This document shows, in pieces, positions 27,882-37,163 of a stretch of 64,000 bases of DNA. Under the pieces are notes generated by a model. The model did no database searches. It had not been told where the DNA came from and saw only the letters and a program-made list of their open reading frames with translations. Every line of letters begins with the position of its first letter. Position 1 is the stretch's first letter. Both the position numbers and the translations under genes were made by a program. The stretch comes from Oscillospiraceae bacterium MB08-C2-2 (GTDB lineage: Bacteria > Bacillota > Clostridia > Oscillospirales > Ruminococcaceae). The stretch lies in contig CP141729.1 of assembly GCA_035621215.1 (NCBI GenBank), forward strand, positions 1,758,944-1,822,943, given 5' to 3'.

Positions 27882-29471
27882 TCAGGCGGGCAGCTTGAGT
27901 TCGTTGGTGATCAAATAATAATCAATGGGGAAAATAGTCACATTGGCAACCTTGTTTGTATTGACCAGCGTTACATTATCGTTGGCATACATCCAAACAC
28001 AGGGGCTTTCATCGGCCAGTATCTGCTGTGCTTCCACAAAACAGTCAAGGCGCTCCTGCTGATCGAAGGCCAAATCCAGCTTGCCCATAACTGCATCAAA
28101 GGCCGGGCTGCTGTATTTGCCGTAGTTATCTGTTCCTTCGGTGCCCCAGCGCTCCATTAGGTATTTCTGGCCGTCTCCTGCGTTCACAGTCTGCCATCCG
28201 GCCGAAACCAGAATGTCAAATTCACCGCTGGCACGCTTATCTTTGATATTTTCCAGCATTTCAATTTCAATGCCCACACCCATGGCCTGCCACATATCCT
28301 GCAAGGCTTCGGATACAATGGGGAATGCCGAGCTGACAAGAGAAATAGTCAGCACCAGCTTGCTGCCGTCTTTTTCGACAATACCATCTCCATCGCTATC
28401 GGTATAACCGGCCTGCGCAAGAAGTGCCTTGGCCTTTTCCAAATCGTAGGTCTGGCCGTTCACCTTATCGGAGTTGTAGCCTACGGTGGAGGGGAATGCA
28501 GTTCCCAGTGCAGTGGCGTAACCATTGCCGGCCACCTTGGCTATGACCTCACGGTCCACACCATACGACAGGGCCTGACGCAGCAGCATATCAGAAAGAG
28601 GGCTGCCCTCACGACAATTCAGAAGCATATCGTTTTCACGGGTGCCGGTAACCTTCACCGCTTCGATTGCTTGGGTGTTGCCTTCAATGCGTGCAAGGGT
28701 GGTAGCGGCGGGGCCTTGGGCAAGGTCAATATCCCCGGCCAGAATGGAATCTGCCTTGGAATCACTGCCAATATTGCGCACGGTAATGGTTTTGATCTCG
28801 GGTGCGCCGCCCCAATAGCTTTCATTGGAGGCCAGCTCGATTCTTTCTTCCGAAACATATTCCTCCACGGAATAAGGGCCGGTGCAGACAGGCTTGCTGG
28901 CATAATCGCTTGTATCGGCTGTTGTATCCACAATGACAAACATAGGCTCGGTAATGTTGGCTAAGAAAGCGCTGAAAGGCTCTGTGGTTTTGCAGATCAG
29001 ATACTCACCCTCCACCTCAGCGCTGGCCAGCTTAATGCTTTCACCCCGGGAGTTGGTGGCAACTGTCCGTTCAATGGAAGCTTTGACAATCTCGGGTGTC
29101 AGTGCAGTGCCGTTGCTGAACTGCACGCCCTGACGAATATGGAATTTATAGGTCAGGTCATCCAGCTGCTCCCACGAATCGGCCAGCTGGCCTTCAAACT
29201 CCATTTTCTCGTTGACTGTGATCAGCGTTTCACCCACGCCACAGCGGGTCAGGTTCCATCCGCACCAGTCAATGGCGGGGTCCATCCCTTCAATGTAGGT
29301 GAACAGGGCCACATTAATGTGTGTATCTTTGGGCTGCTGCTCTGTGGATGCCTCTGCCGCCGGGGCAGAAGCATCTGCTCCGGCGCTTTCACCTCCAGGC
29401 TGGGAACAGCCGGTAATCACGCTCATCAGCAGTATTGCCGCAAGCAGCATGGAAAGTACTCGTTTTTTCAT
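27882..29471 (-). CDS. Substrate-binding lipoprotein of the B12-regulated transporter (SBP_bac_5, NikA/DppA-like)
   Basis: 529 residues: lipoprotein signal with lipobox VITGC (Cys21), a Ser/Ala/Glu-rich linker to about 45, then a family-5 solute-binding domain (FKFHIRQGVQFSNGT-like segment near 110; CTGPYSVEEY; AKALLAQAGYTDSDGDG, an EF-hand-like loop). It delivers substrate to the permeases encoded just upstream. The relation to NikA and the upstream cobalamin riboswitch make cobalt, a metallophore or a corrinoid precursor more likely than peptides, but residues that bind metal cannot be named from sequence. GGAGGC precedes the ATG. Confidence 0.88.
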   Translation of the reverse strand: MKKRVLSMLLAAILLMSVITGCSQPGGESAGADASAPAAEASTEQQPKDTHINVALFTYIEGMDPAIDWCGWNLTRCGVGETLITVNEKMEFEGQLADSWEQLDDLTYKFHIRQGVQFSNGTALTPEIVKASIERTVATNSRGESIKLASAEVEGEYLICKTTEPFSAFLANITEPMFVIVDTTADTSDYASKPVCTGPYSVEEYVSEERIELASNESYWGGAPEIKTITVRNIGSDSKADSILAGDIDLAQGPAATTLARIEGNTQAIEAVKVTGTRENDMLLNCREGSPLSDMLLRQALSYGVDREVIAKVAGNGYATALGTAFPSTVGYNSDKVNGQTYDLEKAKALLAQAGYTDSDGDGIVEKDGSKLVLTISLVSSAFPIVSEALQDMWQAMGVGIEIEMLENIKDKRASGEFDILVSAGWQTVNAGDGQKYLMERWGTEGTDNYGKYSSPAFDAVMGKLDLAFDQQERLDCFVEAQQILADESPCVWMYANDNVTLVNTNKVANVTIFPIDYYLITNELKLPA

Positions 29472-29489
29472 TGATAAAGCCTCCTGAAA

Positions 29490-30320
29490 TTAATATGTTT
29501 CCGGATCCATTCTATCTCTAAGGCTGTCGCCTAACAGATTGAAAACAATCACATTCACCAGTATGGTAAGCCCCGGATAAAAAAGCATCCATGGGGCCAA
29601 TGTCATATAATTTTTGCCCTCGCTCAGCATAAATCCCCACTCCGGTGTGGGTGGCTGGGTGCCCAAACCAAGCAGCGAAAGCCCCGCAATGGTCAGCAGC
29701 TTGCCGCCGATATCCTGCACAATCAGCACCAGAAGTGTGGGAACAACGTTGGGGATGATGTAGTAAAGCAGAATACGGAAGGTACCTGCACCACCCAGCC
29801 GAGCCTGCTCGATATAATCATGATGCTTCACCGAAAGCACCAGAGACCGGCTGATACGGGCGTAGTGGGTCCAGCCGGTAAAGGTCATGGCAATGATGAG
29901 ATTGGGCAGGCCCGTTCCCAAAACGCTGATGAGAGCCAGTATAAAAATACTGCCCGGAAAAGTCATGAGCACATCGGAAATACGCATAATGGCCGCATCG
30001 GCAATGCCACCGAAAAAGCCCGCCGCCGTGCCCGTCAGAGTGCCCACGGCGGAAACAATCAGAGTGACCACAAACGCCATCAGCAAGGAGGTTCTGCCAC
30101 CGTAAAGAATCCGGGAAAGCAAATCCCGGCCAAGCTGATCGGTTCCCAGCAGAAAATCACTGCTGGGCGGCTCCAGCATATGGTCATAGTGGGCTTCCAG
30201 CGGATCATAGGGGGCAAGATAGCCCGCAAATAGTGCAAACAAAAGCAGAAGAAGTGCCAGAAAAAGATAAAGCCATAAATCCCACGAAGCAATCGTTCTT
30301 TTATCTCTCTGTTTGCTCAT
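29490..30320 (-). CDS. ABC transporter permease (DppC/NikC type)
   Basis: 276 residues with about six membrane segments. The BPD_transp_1 EAA-type loop is visible as EQARLGGAGTFRILLYYIIPN (about 176-196). A periplasmic-type loop reads FLLGTDQLGRDLLSRILYGGRTSL, the family hallmark near residue 54. Start codon overlaps the stop of the upstream permease gene by 4 bases, so the two are translationally coupled. Forms the membrane channel with the DppB-type partner. Confidence 0.92.
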   Translation of the reverse strand: MSKQRDKRTIASWDLWLYLFLALLLLLFALFAGYLAPYDPLEAHYDHMLEPPSSDFLLGTDQLGRDLLSRILYGGRTSLLMAFVVTLIVSAVGTLTGTAAGFFGGIADAAIMRISDVLMTFPGSIFILALISVLGTGLPNLIIAMTFTGWTHYARISRSLVLSVKHHDYIEQARLGGAGTFRILLYYIIPNVVPTLLVLIVQDIGGKLLTIAGLSLLGLGTQPPTPEWGFMLSEGKNYMTLAPWMLFYPGLTILVNVIVFNLLGDSLRDRMDPETY

Positions 30321-31255
30321 AGCGGCTCACCGATTCGGATACGGGGATCAAGGTAACGATAAGAAATATCCACCAGCAGATTGAGCAGCACATAGATGGT
30401 GCCCATCCACATCACATAGCCCTGAATTAGCTGATAATCCCGGTTGGCAATGGCTTCTACAGCGGCTCTGCCGATTCCGTTCCAGCCGAAAATTGTTTCC
30501 ACGATCATGGTTCCCCCTAAAAGTCCCCCAAAGGACATGCCCAGCATGGTTACGATGCTCAGCAACGAATTGGGCAGGATATGGCAGAAAACAATCCGCA
30601 TACGGGAGGCCCCCCGGGATAGCAGCCCCACGATATACGGCTCCCGGATCTGTTCCAACATGGCTGTGCGGATGCGGCGGATATAGGCGGAAGCCATTCC
30701 CAGTGCCAGTGTAACCGTGGGCATAATCAGGTGGGCTGTTGTTTCGGAGCCATTAACCGGGAGCAAACGCAGCCGCACAGAAAAAAGGTAAATCAGCATC
30801 AGGCCAATCCAAAAGCTAGGCAGAGAGATACCGATAAAAGAGAGAAAGCGTATGCAGTAATCCGCCGGACGGTTGCGGTAAAGGGCGGAAAGAATCCCCA
30901 AGGGGAGAGAAATCATGAGCATAAGCAAAAAAGAGGAGCAAGCCAGCTTGATGGTGTTGGGGAGCTTGCGACTCAGAATCTGTGAAACCGGCTGAGCGTA
31001 TTTGACTGATTCGCCGAAATCACCGTGAAGGATACCGGCAAGCCAGCTTAGATACTGCTCCGGCAAAGAACGGTCAAGACCATATTGAGTGCGCATTTTT
31101 TGGGCAACCACAGGATCCTGCCCTGCTCCCATAGATTCCAAAAGCTGCTGAACCGGGTCGGAAGGCAAAATGTTGGTCAAACCAAAGGCTAAAACCGAAA
31201 GCCCAAACAGAATGATCACCAGCGCTCCAAGGCGCCGGACTATGTATTTACCCAT
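30317..31255 (-). CDS. ABC transporter permease (DppB/NikB type)
   Basis: 312 residues, six predicted membrane helices, starting MGKYIVRRLG as is typical for the family. The EAA-like cytoplasmic loop (LLSRGASRMRIVFCHILPN) is near residue 205. ATG 31255 is chosen because GGGGGAG lies 5 bases upstream; the in-frame start at 31282 has none. It is the first gene after the cobalamin riboswitch and so the direct target of its terminator control. The gene order permease-permease-binding protein-ATPase-ATPase is unusual in placing the binding protein third. Confidence 0.92.
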   Translation of the reverse strand: MGKYIVRRLGALVIILFGLSVLAFGLTNILPSDPVQQLLESMGAGQDPVVAQKMRTQYGLDRSLPEQYLSWLAGILHGDFGESVKYAQPVSQILSRKLPNTIKLACSSFLLMLMISLPLGILSALYRNRPADYCIRFLSFIGISLPSFWIGLMLIYLFSVRLRLLPVNGSETTAHLIMPTVTLALGMASAYIRRIRTAMLEQIREPYIVGLLSRGASRMRIVFCHILPNSLLSIVTMLGMSFGGLLGGTMIVETIFGWNGIGRAAVEAIANRDYQLIQGYVMWMGTIYVLLNLLVDISYRYLDPRIRIGEPL

Positions 31256-31315
31256 AGGCTCCCCCTTTTGGTTCGTTCCCAATACCCAAGCAAATTCAAT
31301 ACAAATTTATCCGCA

Positions 31316-31359
31316 AAATAAAAAAAGTACCGAACAGGGTCGTCATTCCTGTTCAGTAC
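31316..31359 (-). terminator. Riboswitch-associated terminator
   Basis: On the minus strand GTACTGAACAGG pairs with CCTGTTCGGTAC (one G-T) and is followed by TTTTTTTATTTTG. It lies 60 bases before the dppB-like start and is the likely OFF structure. The hairpin GGGGAGA/TCTCCCC (31391-31445 region) just upstream may be part of the switch. Confidence 0.88.
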
Positions 31360-31462
31360 GCATCAAAAAACACTTAATAAGCCATGGGGAGACAATACTC
31401 CTCAAAGCACTAAATGTGATACTTTCTCCCCGCACCCTATGACCCGTAGTGATGCAGAATTC

Positions 31463-31613
31463 AAACGCATTGGTATCCTGGCTCGAACTTCACCGCATCC
31501 ACTCCGCCTTCCCGGTTTCCCAGTGGCATTTGGAGGGAGCTCCATTCTTACAGTAGCGGCACTGCGCAGGTTTTTCACCTGCTTCCCAATTTTCTTATGC
31601 AAGAAATGCGTTT
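31463..31613 (-). ncRNA. Cobalamin riboswitch
   Basis: Read on the minus strand: P1 AAACGCATT/AATGCGTTT at the two ends; GGGAAGCAGGTGAAAAACC; the core GTGCCGCTACTGTAA; the B12 box GCCACTG; and the closing GAGCCAGGATACC. These are the conserved blocks of the AdoCbl-type Cbl riboswitch in the right order and spacing. A terminator follows 100 bases downstream, so adenosylcobalamin (or a related corrinoid) would switch the ABC transporter operon off. Confidence 0.96.
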
Positions 31614-31644
31614 GCTGATTGTATAGTATTTAATTGTCGAAGTC

Positions 31645-31673
31645 AGTATAGCCGTTTTGCCAAAAAAAGTCAA
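31645..31673 (-). promoter_or_regulatory. Promoter of the riboswitch-controlled operon
   Basis: On the minus strand TTGACT (31668-31673), 17-base spacer, TATACT (31645-31650), about 30 bases before riboswitch P1. It shows that the transporter has its own transcript, separate from the glycosidase genes upstream. Confidence 0.8.
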
Positions 31674-31744
31674 TGCAGCGGCAAAATATGGTTTCTGAAA
31701 GCATCCGGCATAAACTGAAAAGGAAAAGATACGCTTATTCTCGG

Positions 31745-33778
31745 CTATAGAATTTTCACAGCCTCAAACAGCCCCATTTTATCCACTTGAATTGTAAGCT
31801 TTCCATCGGCCAGCTGATAAGGCAAGGGCTTTTTCTGCACCATGCTTTCCACCGACAGGGGCTTCTTTTCATAGGGAATTTCCACCTCAAGATCGTGTAG
31901 CTCTATCGGGTCAAAATAGGCATTGATAAAGTAACCGCTGCCATTAACCAAATGAACATAACGGGCATTGCCATCCGGTGCAGCACTGTAATTGACCTCC
32001 ACCATAGGGGGCAGGTTGCCTGTAATGCGGCTTGTATGCAAAACATTTTCCAGCAGGTCAGCCAGAAAGCGGCAAGTTGCCGGAAAGCCATATCGATAAT
32101 AATCCGCAGCCGGCTTCCATGGAATATAAACCCCATGCCCTTTGCCATGGCGGTGTATTGTTACAGCGGGATACTCGGTAATATTGGTATGATACGCCCG
32201 CTCGGGCGGTGCAAACATATGAGGCGGAATCAGCCGCATGTATTTCACTGTTTCGGAGGTGTAATCAGCATAAACATAATCCCCATACAGGTGAATACGG
32301 GTGGTGTTTTCTTTTGCAAACAGCGGGAATGGATCTTCCTGCGAAAGCTGAAAATAAGCCGCTTGGATATTGCGGGCAACAAGACCAACCCGCTCAATAC
32401 CCAAACAGGCAAGACCCGGGGTATTACGGACTGCATTTTTTTCATCCCGGAGCCCGGCTTCCCCATCGCAGATGAGTGTGCCGCCCCGCTGGGCAAAGGC
32501 ATCCAGCTTTTGGGTTTCCTGATCGCTGAGCATGGCAATATCGGGCAGAATCACAGTCGCGTATTTATCCAGGCTAATCTTTTCAAGGGCACCGTGTTCA
32601 ATGCAATCAAACAGATAATGGTATTGGCTCAGAAAGCGGAACCACCCCATATAATCGGCCATCATGGCTCCGTTGCGCACATTAAAGCCTTCCAGCCTCG
32701 GCTTGATCAGGGCGATCTTTGCCAGTGACTGCACCCCTGTGGTGTAATCCGCCTCGTTTTCCGCAAGGTAACGGAACATCTCCTGCAATGGCCTGTGGCC
32801 GGATTTATCCGGATTGTTATCAAGGCGGGCCATCATATAATAATCCGCCACACCACCGTTGGCCACGGCCTCTGCAATGCGGAGCACCTGCTGCTGAGGA
32901 GCAACAGCCGAAAAGCGATAAATCATATCGATAAAATCCACCGTAGTGGAGGCAGGCACCTTGCCCGGAAAGGAGTATTTGGCGGCCTTTGTGATTTCAG
33001 CAGCCTTATAGTGGTAGTTCATTTCGGGGATTTCAACCCATGTACCCGCCTCAGTGCGCAGATAATCGATTTTATTCAGGCATATATCCGGCTTGATCGC
33101 CCGCATGGCACCGGCTATATCATCATAGTATTCCTGGGTGGTTTCACGCTGGTATTGCAGATATTTTTGATAGACAAGGTTGCTTTCATCCGGCTCTAAG
33201 GGGATACGATGGCCGTACCGCCTGAAAAAATCACGCTGGCAATTTTCGCACTGGCATATGCCCATCCATCCCCGGGTATAGTCATAGGACATTTGATACC
33301 CGGACATATTCATAAAAAAGCCATCCACATCCAGCAGCTCTACAATTTCCCGCATAATGCTCAGCGCATGAACTCTCTGGTATTCACTGTTGAAGCACAT
33401 ATGAACATCGCCATTGTAGTTGATGATCTCTCCCTTGGGGCTCAGGTATGCCCATTGGGGGTTCTGCTCATAGATCGCCATGCGTACCTTCGAAAAATCC
33501 ACACGGGCAAAGACCCGAATCCCTGCACTGTGGCATGCTTTTATGATCTGCTCCAGCGAATCTCCCTGAAGATATGGATTCTTATAATGAAAGGGCAGCT
33601 GGGTGTTGTAATTAGCCACAATGCCGCCTGTGTTGATCATCACCGTGTTTGCGTGAAAGGACTGCAAATCCTGCACATATTGGTCGGCCGAAATATCCGC
33701 CATATCAATTTCACGCAAATTGGTCTGTACCATGCGCCATGCTCGGTTCTCCCACCAATGCTGCTTGTTTTTTGACAT
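31745..33778 (-). CDS. GHL6-type glycosidase homologue with beta-galactosidase trimerisation-like domain, copy 1
   Basis: 677 residues. The first 330 look like a TIM barrel of the hypothetical glycosyl hydrolase 6 group (FHANTVMINTGG; IRVFARVDFSK; LLDVDGFFMNMSG near 145), the middle (about 350-550) like the GH42 trimerisation domain (YATVILPDIAMLSDQE), and the end like a small beta domain. A CxCxxC motif (CQCENC, about 171-176) follows the third barrel segment and recurs in the paralogue. I cannot assign the acid/base and nucleophile glutamates. No signal peptide, so it acts in the cytosol. Last gene of the catabolic locus. Confidence 0.75.
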   Translation of the reverse strand: MSKNKQHWWENRAWRMVQTNLREIDMADISADQYVQDLQSFHANTVMINTGGIVANYNTQLPFHYKNPYLQGDSLEQIIKACHSAGIRVFARVDFSKVRMAIYEQNPQWAYLSPKGEIINYNGDVHMCFNSEYQRVHALSIMREIVELLDVDGFFMNMSGYQMSYDYTRGWMGICQCENCQRDFFRRYGHRIPLEPDESNLVYQKYLQYQRETTQEYYDDIAGAMRAIKPDICLNKIDYLRTEAGTWVEIPEMNYHYKAAEITKAAKYSFPGKVPASTTVDFIDMIYRFSAVAPQQQVLRIAEAVANGGVADYYMMARLDNNPDKSGHRPLQEMFRYLAENEADYTTGVQSLAKIALIKPRLEGFNVRNGAMMADYMGWFRFLSQYHYLFDCIEHGALEKISLDKYATVILPDIAMLSDQETQKLDAFAQRGGTLICDGEAGLRDEKNAVRNTPGLACLGIERVGLVARNIQAAYFQLSQEDPFPLFAKENTTRIHLYGDYVYADYTSETVKYMRLIPPHMFAPPERAYHTNITEYPAVTIHRHGKGHGVYIPWKPAADYYRYGFPATCRFLADLLENVLHTSRITGNLPPMVEVNYSAAPDGNARYVHLVNGSGYFINAYFDPIELHDLEVEIPYEKKPLSVESMVQKKPLPYQLADGKLTIQVDKMGLFEAVKIL

Positions 33779-33816
33779 ATTACCCCTCGCTTTCTTTACC
33801 GCCTGCTTATTGTATT

Positions 33817-33860
33817 CATACCAGAAAGGCCGCTATAAAGCGGCCTTTCTGGTTCTACTC
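33817..33860. terminator. Perfect intercistronic hairpin
   Basis: CCAGAAAGGCCGCT and AGCGGCCTTTCTGG form a 14-pair stem with a 4-base loop between the two glycosidase homologues. U-tracts are weak, so partial termination or mRNA protection is more likely than full termination. Confidence 0.55.
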
Positions 33861-33879
33861 TATAAACCTTGGTGTTCTG

Positions 33880-35937
33880 CTAACCCAGTGAAACCCGCAG
33901 CATATCCCATACTTCCAGAGAGGGGATGGTGATGCTCAGGATATCTTGGTTTGCCTCCCACTCTACTTTGCATCCAGCTATCTTGGAATGCACCCCAACG
34001 GCCTTTCGGCCATTCAGACGCAGGTGTATCCGCAGGTTATGGCAGGGAATGGTATCCTGCAAGGGCCGCTGCCCGATGCCGTTGATTAGGTGGAAAAGAT
34101 AATCCCCCTCCTTTTCAAAGGCAGTCAGCATAACTCTTTGGGGACCTTCAAAGCGGAACAATCTATCCTCACCCAGCAATAGCTTTACATAGCCGCCCAC
34201 AAGATCAAACATATCCCGCAGGGCATACTGAGCCACCAAACGGCTGGCCTCGTAAGAGATAAACATTATCTTACCCTTCTGGTATTCCCGCAGAGTGCAC
34301 ATAGGCACCTCGGTATGATCAGCAGGGAGGGACGCCCGCTCCGGCGGTAGACCGGAAACATTGGCGGGAGCAAAAGGAGGCACCCAGCTCACCAGTGTCT
34401 TTACACCCTCTCCGGGAGTATGGAAGCCCACTGTACCCCGCAAAGGAATATAAACGCTGTCTCCAATGATTTGCTGCAAGGCTTGGCCTTCCTTTTCAAT
34501 GCGCAGATAGGTGGATTCAAGAGGATTGCTCTGGATAATGCTCTCTGCCTGTGCCCCGATCAAACCCTGAACGGGAGCCAGTGCGGCACCGGAGGTTCCC
34601 TCTATAATCAGGCGGCCGCCCTCGGCAACATAACGCTCAAGAATCTCTTTCGAGCCTTGGGGATAGGCAAACCCACGAGGCAGAATGACGACCTTATAAC
34701 CCTGAATGCGTTCAAAAGTCATCTGGCTGTGGATCAGCATATCAAACTCAATATGCCCGCAGAAAAGCGCCTCTGCCCAGCCCTGCACATTGATGCCTCC
34801 ATCACTGAACACCGCCACCTGCGCTATGCTTTTGGCACCATCCATATCCCCGGCTACACTTTTCATCATATTGTTCAGCTGGGTCATGGCCCGCAGCATG
34901 CGCTTGTCAGTCACTGTATCGGGGAAACCGGTCAGGGTGGTCCAATAAGAACCGCCGTTGGCCGGGATTTGGGCGGCCCAATACAGGAACTCCGCTTCTC
35001 CCATGCAAGCATGCCGCCAATCCATACCGGGGCAGGCATGAATAATGCCCACAGGCGGCGCAAAATCGGGAACAGATCGGCCCACCTTCATCCGCAGGGC
35101 CGGGGTGCTCCATTCCGGAAGATTGCGGGTGCCGAGGGAAAGAATATCCTGCGCCTCGGTAACCAGCATATTGCCTTCCTTCACGCTCTGCTGCACATCG
35201 GTTGCGTACATGGGAATATCACTGTGGCCCATTCGGTCAAAGGGCCAGAAATGCCGCATAATCGGCTTTGCAGGGTCAATGCTCTTCATCAAATCAAAGC
35301 ACTTAGCCGCAATCTCCCCTGAGATATGATTGGACCAATCGGCCCAATGCTCACCAGTATCAGTAGTCAGCGGCATCTCGGTGCCATAATGCTCACGGTA
35401 TTTGCGCCTGCAATCTTCACACCAGCAGGGCATTTTATAGCCGCCCATCCAGAAGACACCGTCAATGTCGTATTTTTCCATAGCTTCCCGGAAGATTCTC
35501 AGCCCTTCTTCCTGATAGCCGCCTGCGGGGCAGGCAACATAGATCAGGTTCCAGTTGCCCGGGCGCTCGGCTCCCACCAAGCGAGGTGAACCATCCGCCA
35601 GCCGGGATACCCACTGGGGCTTTTGGTGATAGACCGATTCTTCCATTAAGGTAAACTCGATTCTTGCAAACACCTTGATGTTACGGCTGTGGAATGCATC
35701 AATCAGGTCTTTTAACAGATCTCGTCCCTTTGGCAGAAAGGGGTTTATGGCATGGTATTTGGATACAGTGGGAAAGTAGGTCACCCCGCCGCCTGCCACG
35801 TTGATCACAACCGAATCGCCGCCCATTTCCTGTGTCTCCCGGGCAATCTTTTCGGGGTCCATCAAAGCACAGTCACGAGACTGCAAATTGTATTGTATGA
35901 TGCGCAGCTGCTTTTGCCACCAAAGCTTTTCAGCCAT
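33880..35937 (-). CDS. GHL6-type glycosidase homologue with beta-galactosidase trimerisation-like domain, copy 2
   Basis: 685 residues, a diverged paralogue of the preceding protein with the same layout: barrel (GGDSVVINVAGGG; NIKVFARIEFT; YDIDGVFWMGGYK), the CWCEDC motif near 170, a trimerisation-like middle domain (YKVVILPRGFAYPQGS; GGRLIIEGTSGA) and a C-terminal beta domain. The two may form one hetero-oligomer or act on related substrates. Ribosome site AGGAGG lies 6 bases before the ATG. It starts 23 bases after the acetate-kinase-like gene, so it belongs to that operon. Confidence 0.76.
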   Translation of the reverse strand: MAEKLWWQKQLRIIQYNLQSRDCALMDPEKIARETQEMGGDSVVINVAGGGVTYFPTVSKYHAINPFLPKGRDLLKDLIDAFHSRNIKVFARIEFTLMEESVYHQKPQWVSRLADGSPRLVGAERPGNWNLIYVACPAGGYQEEGLRIFREAMEKYDIDGVFWMGGYKMPCWCEDCRRKYREHYGTEMPLTTDTGEHWADWSNHISGEIAAKCFDLMKSIDPAKPIMRHFWPFDRMGHSDIPMYATDVQQSVKEGNMLVTEAQDILSLGTRNLPEWSTPALRMKVGRSVPDFAPPVGIIHACPGMDWRHACMGEAEFLYWAAQIPANGGSYWTTLTGFPDTVTDKRMLRAMTQLNNMMKSVAGDMDGAKSIAQVAVFSDGGINVQGWAEALFCGHIEFDMLIHSQMTFERIQGYKVVILPRGFAYPQGSKEILERYVAEGGRLIIEGTSGAALAPVQGLIGAQAESIIQSNPLESTYLRIEKEGQALQQIIGDSVYIPLRGTVGFHTPGEGVKTLVSWVPPFAPANVSGLPPERASLPADHTEVPMCTLREYQKGKIMFISYEASRLVAQYALRDMFDLVGGYVKLLLGEDRLFRFEGPQRVMLTAFEKEGDYLFHLINGIGQRPLQDTIPCHNLRIHLRLNGRKAVGVHSKIAGCKVEWEANQDILSITIPSLEVWDMLRVSLG

Positions 35938-35960
35938 AAAGCATACCTCCTTTTTTAGCC

Positions 35961-37148
35961 TCAGCGCTCAAATTCAAAGGTGCGCCGGGCAATGCCCAAT
36001 TCTTCATCGGTGGGAATCACAAGTACCTTAACTTGGGAAGAAGGCTCCGAGATTTCCCCAAAGCCCTTGCAGGATTGGTTCTTTTCCTGATCCAGCACCA
36101 CACCCGCTGCTGCAAGCTTTTCACAAACAAGGCGGCGAACGACATCAGAGTTTTCACCAATTCCTGCTGTGAACACCAGATAGTCAAGGCCTCCCAAATC
36201 CATATAAAAGGCACCGATATAATGAACGATACCACTTACAAAGACATCAATAGCCAGCTGTGCACGGGTATTGCCTTGAGCAGCTGCTTCTTCCACATAG
36301 CGCAGATCACCGGAAACCCCAGAAAGCCCCAAGAGGCCGCCGGTTTTGGTCATGCCGTCGTCAATTTCCTGCTGTGAGAGGCCCTCGGTTTCCAAAAAGC
36401 GGTAAATATCCGGGTCCATATCCCCCACACGATTAGCATGAATCAGGCCCGATTCCAAGGTCATACCGAAGCTTGTATCAACACTTACACCGTTCTCAAT
36501 AGCACAAATAGAAGAGCTGCCGCCCAAATGGCAGGAGATGGCCCGGTATTCCCTGCCATACTCACGGCCCAGCCAATCGGCGATATAGCTATGGGAAGCA
36601 CCATGATAACCAAGCCGCTGGACACCATGGTTTTCATACCACTCATAGGGAACGCCATACAGCCTGCGGTGCAGTGGGATATCGTGGTGAAAGGCTGTTT
36701 CAAAAACACCTAAAAAGATCACGCCGGGGAGCATCTCCCGCATGGTTTCAATGGTCTGTATATAAGCAGGGTTGTGTAATGGGGCAATGGTAATCCAATC
36801 CCGCATTCCCTGCAGCACTTCGTCAGTCAATTCATGAACGCCAAGGTGTCCTTTGGAAACGGTGGTTTTAAATCCCACCCGCTCCACTTCCTCAATGCTG
36901 GAAAGCAAGCCGCCCTCCGGAGCAGTCAGGCAATTCAGATAGTGGTTAATGCCGCTACGGTAATCGGGTATATCCTGCTGCTCAAGCTTTAGGTTAAACC
37001 CGGTTTTTAAATTCTGGTACTGAAAAATAGCGTCGGCCTTGCTGCCTACCCGCTCAACTTTCCCTTGGGAAAGCACCGTATCTCCGGGCATTTCGTAGAG
37101 TTTGAATTTCAAGGATGTACTGCCTGTATTGCATACCAGTATCTTCAT
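35961..37148 (-). CDS. Acetate-kinase-fold kinase with altered active site
   Basis: 395 residues, full acetokinase length. Conserved: CNTGSTSLK phosphate loop, APLHNP (the His123 region), SCHLGGSSS (His180), NRVGD (Arg241), FTAGIGENS and PTDEELGIA (Glu384); numbering as in Methanosarcina AckA. Changed: VFDTAFHQ reads VFETAFHH, so catalytic Asp148 is Glu, and GHRxVHGG reads GFKTTVSKG, replacing Arg91 and its glycine motif. It therefore probably phosphorylates ADP from an acyl phosphate other than acetyl phosphate. Next to the FdrA and DUF1116 genes it occupies the place a carbamate kinase holds in E. coli. Confidence 0.85.
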   Translation of the reverse strand: MKILVCNTGSTSLKFKLYEMPGDTVLSQGKVERVGSKADAIFQYQNLKTGFNLKLEQQDIPDYRSGINHYLNCLTAPEGGLLSSIEEVERVGFKTTVSKGHLGVHELTDEVLQGMRDWITIAPLHNPAYIQTIETMREMLPGVIFLGVFETAFHHDIPLHRRLYGVPYEWYENHGVQRLGYHGASHSYIADWLGREYGREYRAISCHLGGSSSICAIENGVSVDTSFGMTLESGLIHANRVGDMDPDIYRFLETEGLSQQEIDDGMTKTGGLLGLSGVSGDLRYVEEAAAQGNTRAQLAIDVFVSGIVHYIGAFYMDLGGLDYLVFTAGIGENSDVVRRLVCEKLAAAGVVLDQEKNQSCKGFGEISEPSSQVKVLVIPTDEELGIARRTFEFER

Positions 37149-37163
37149 TAAAGGCTCTCCCCG

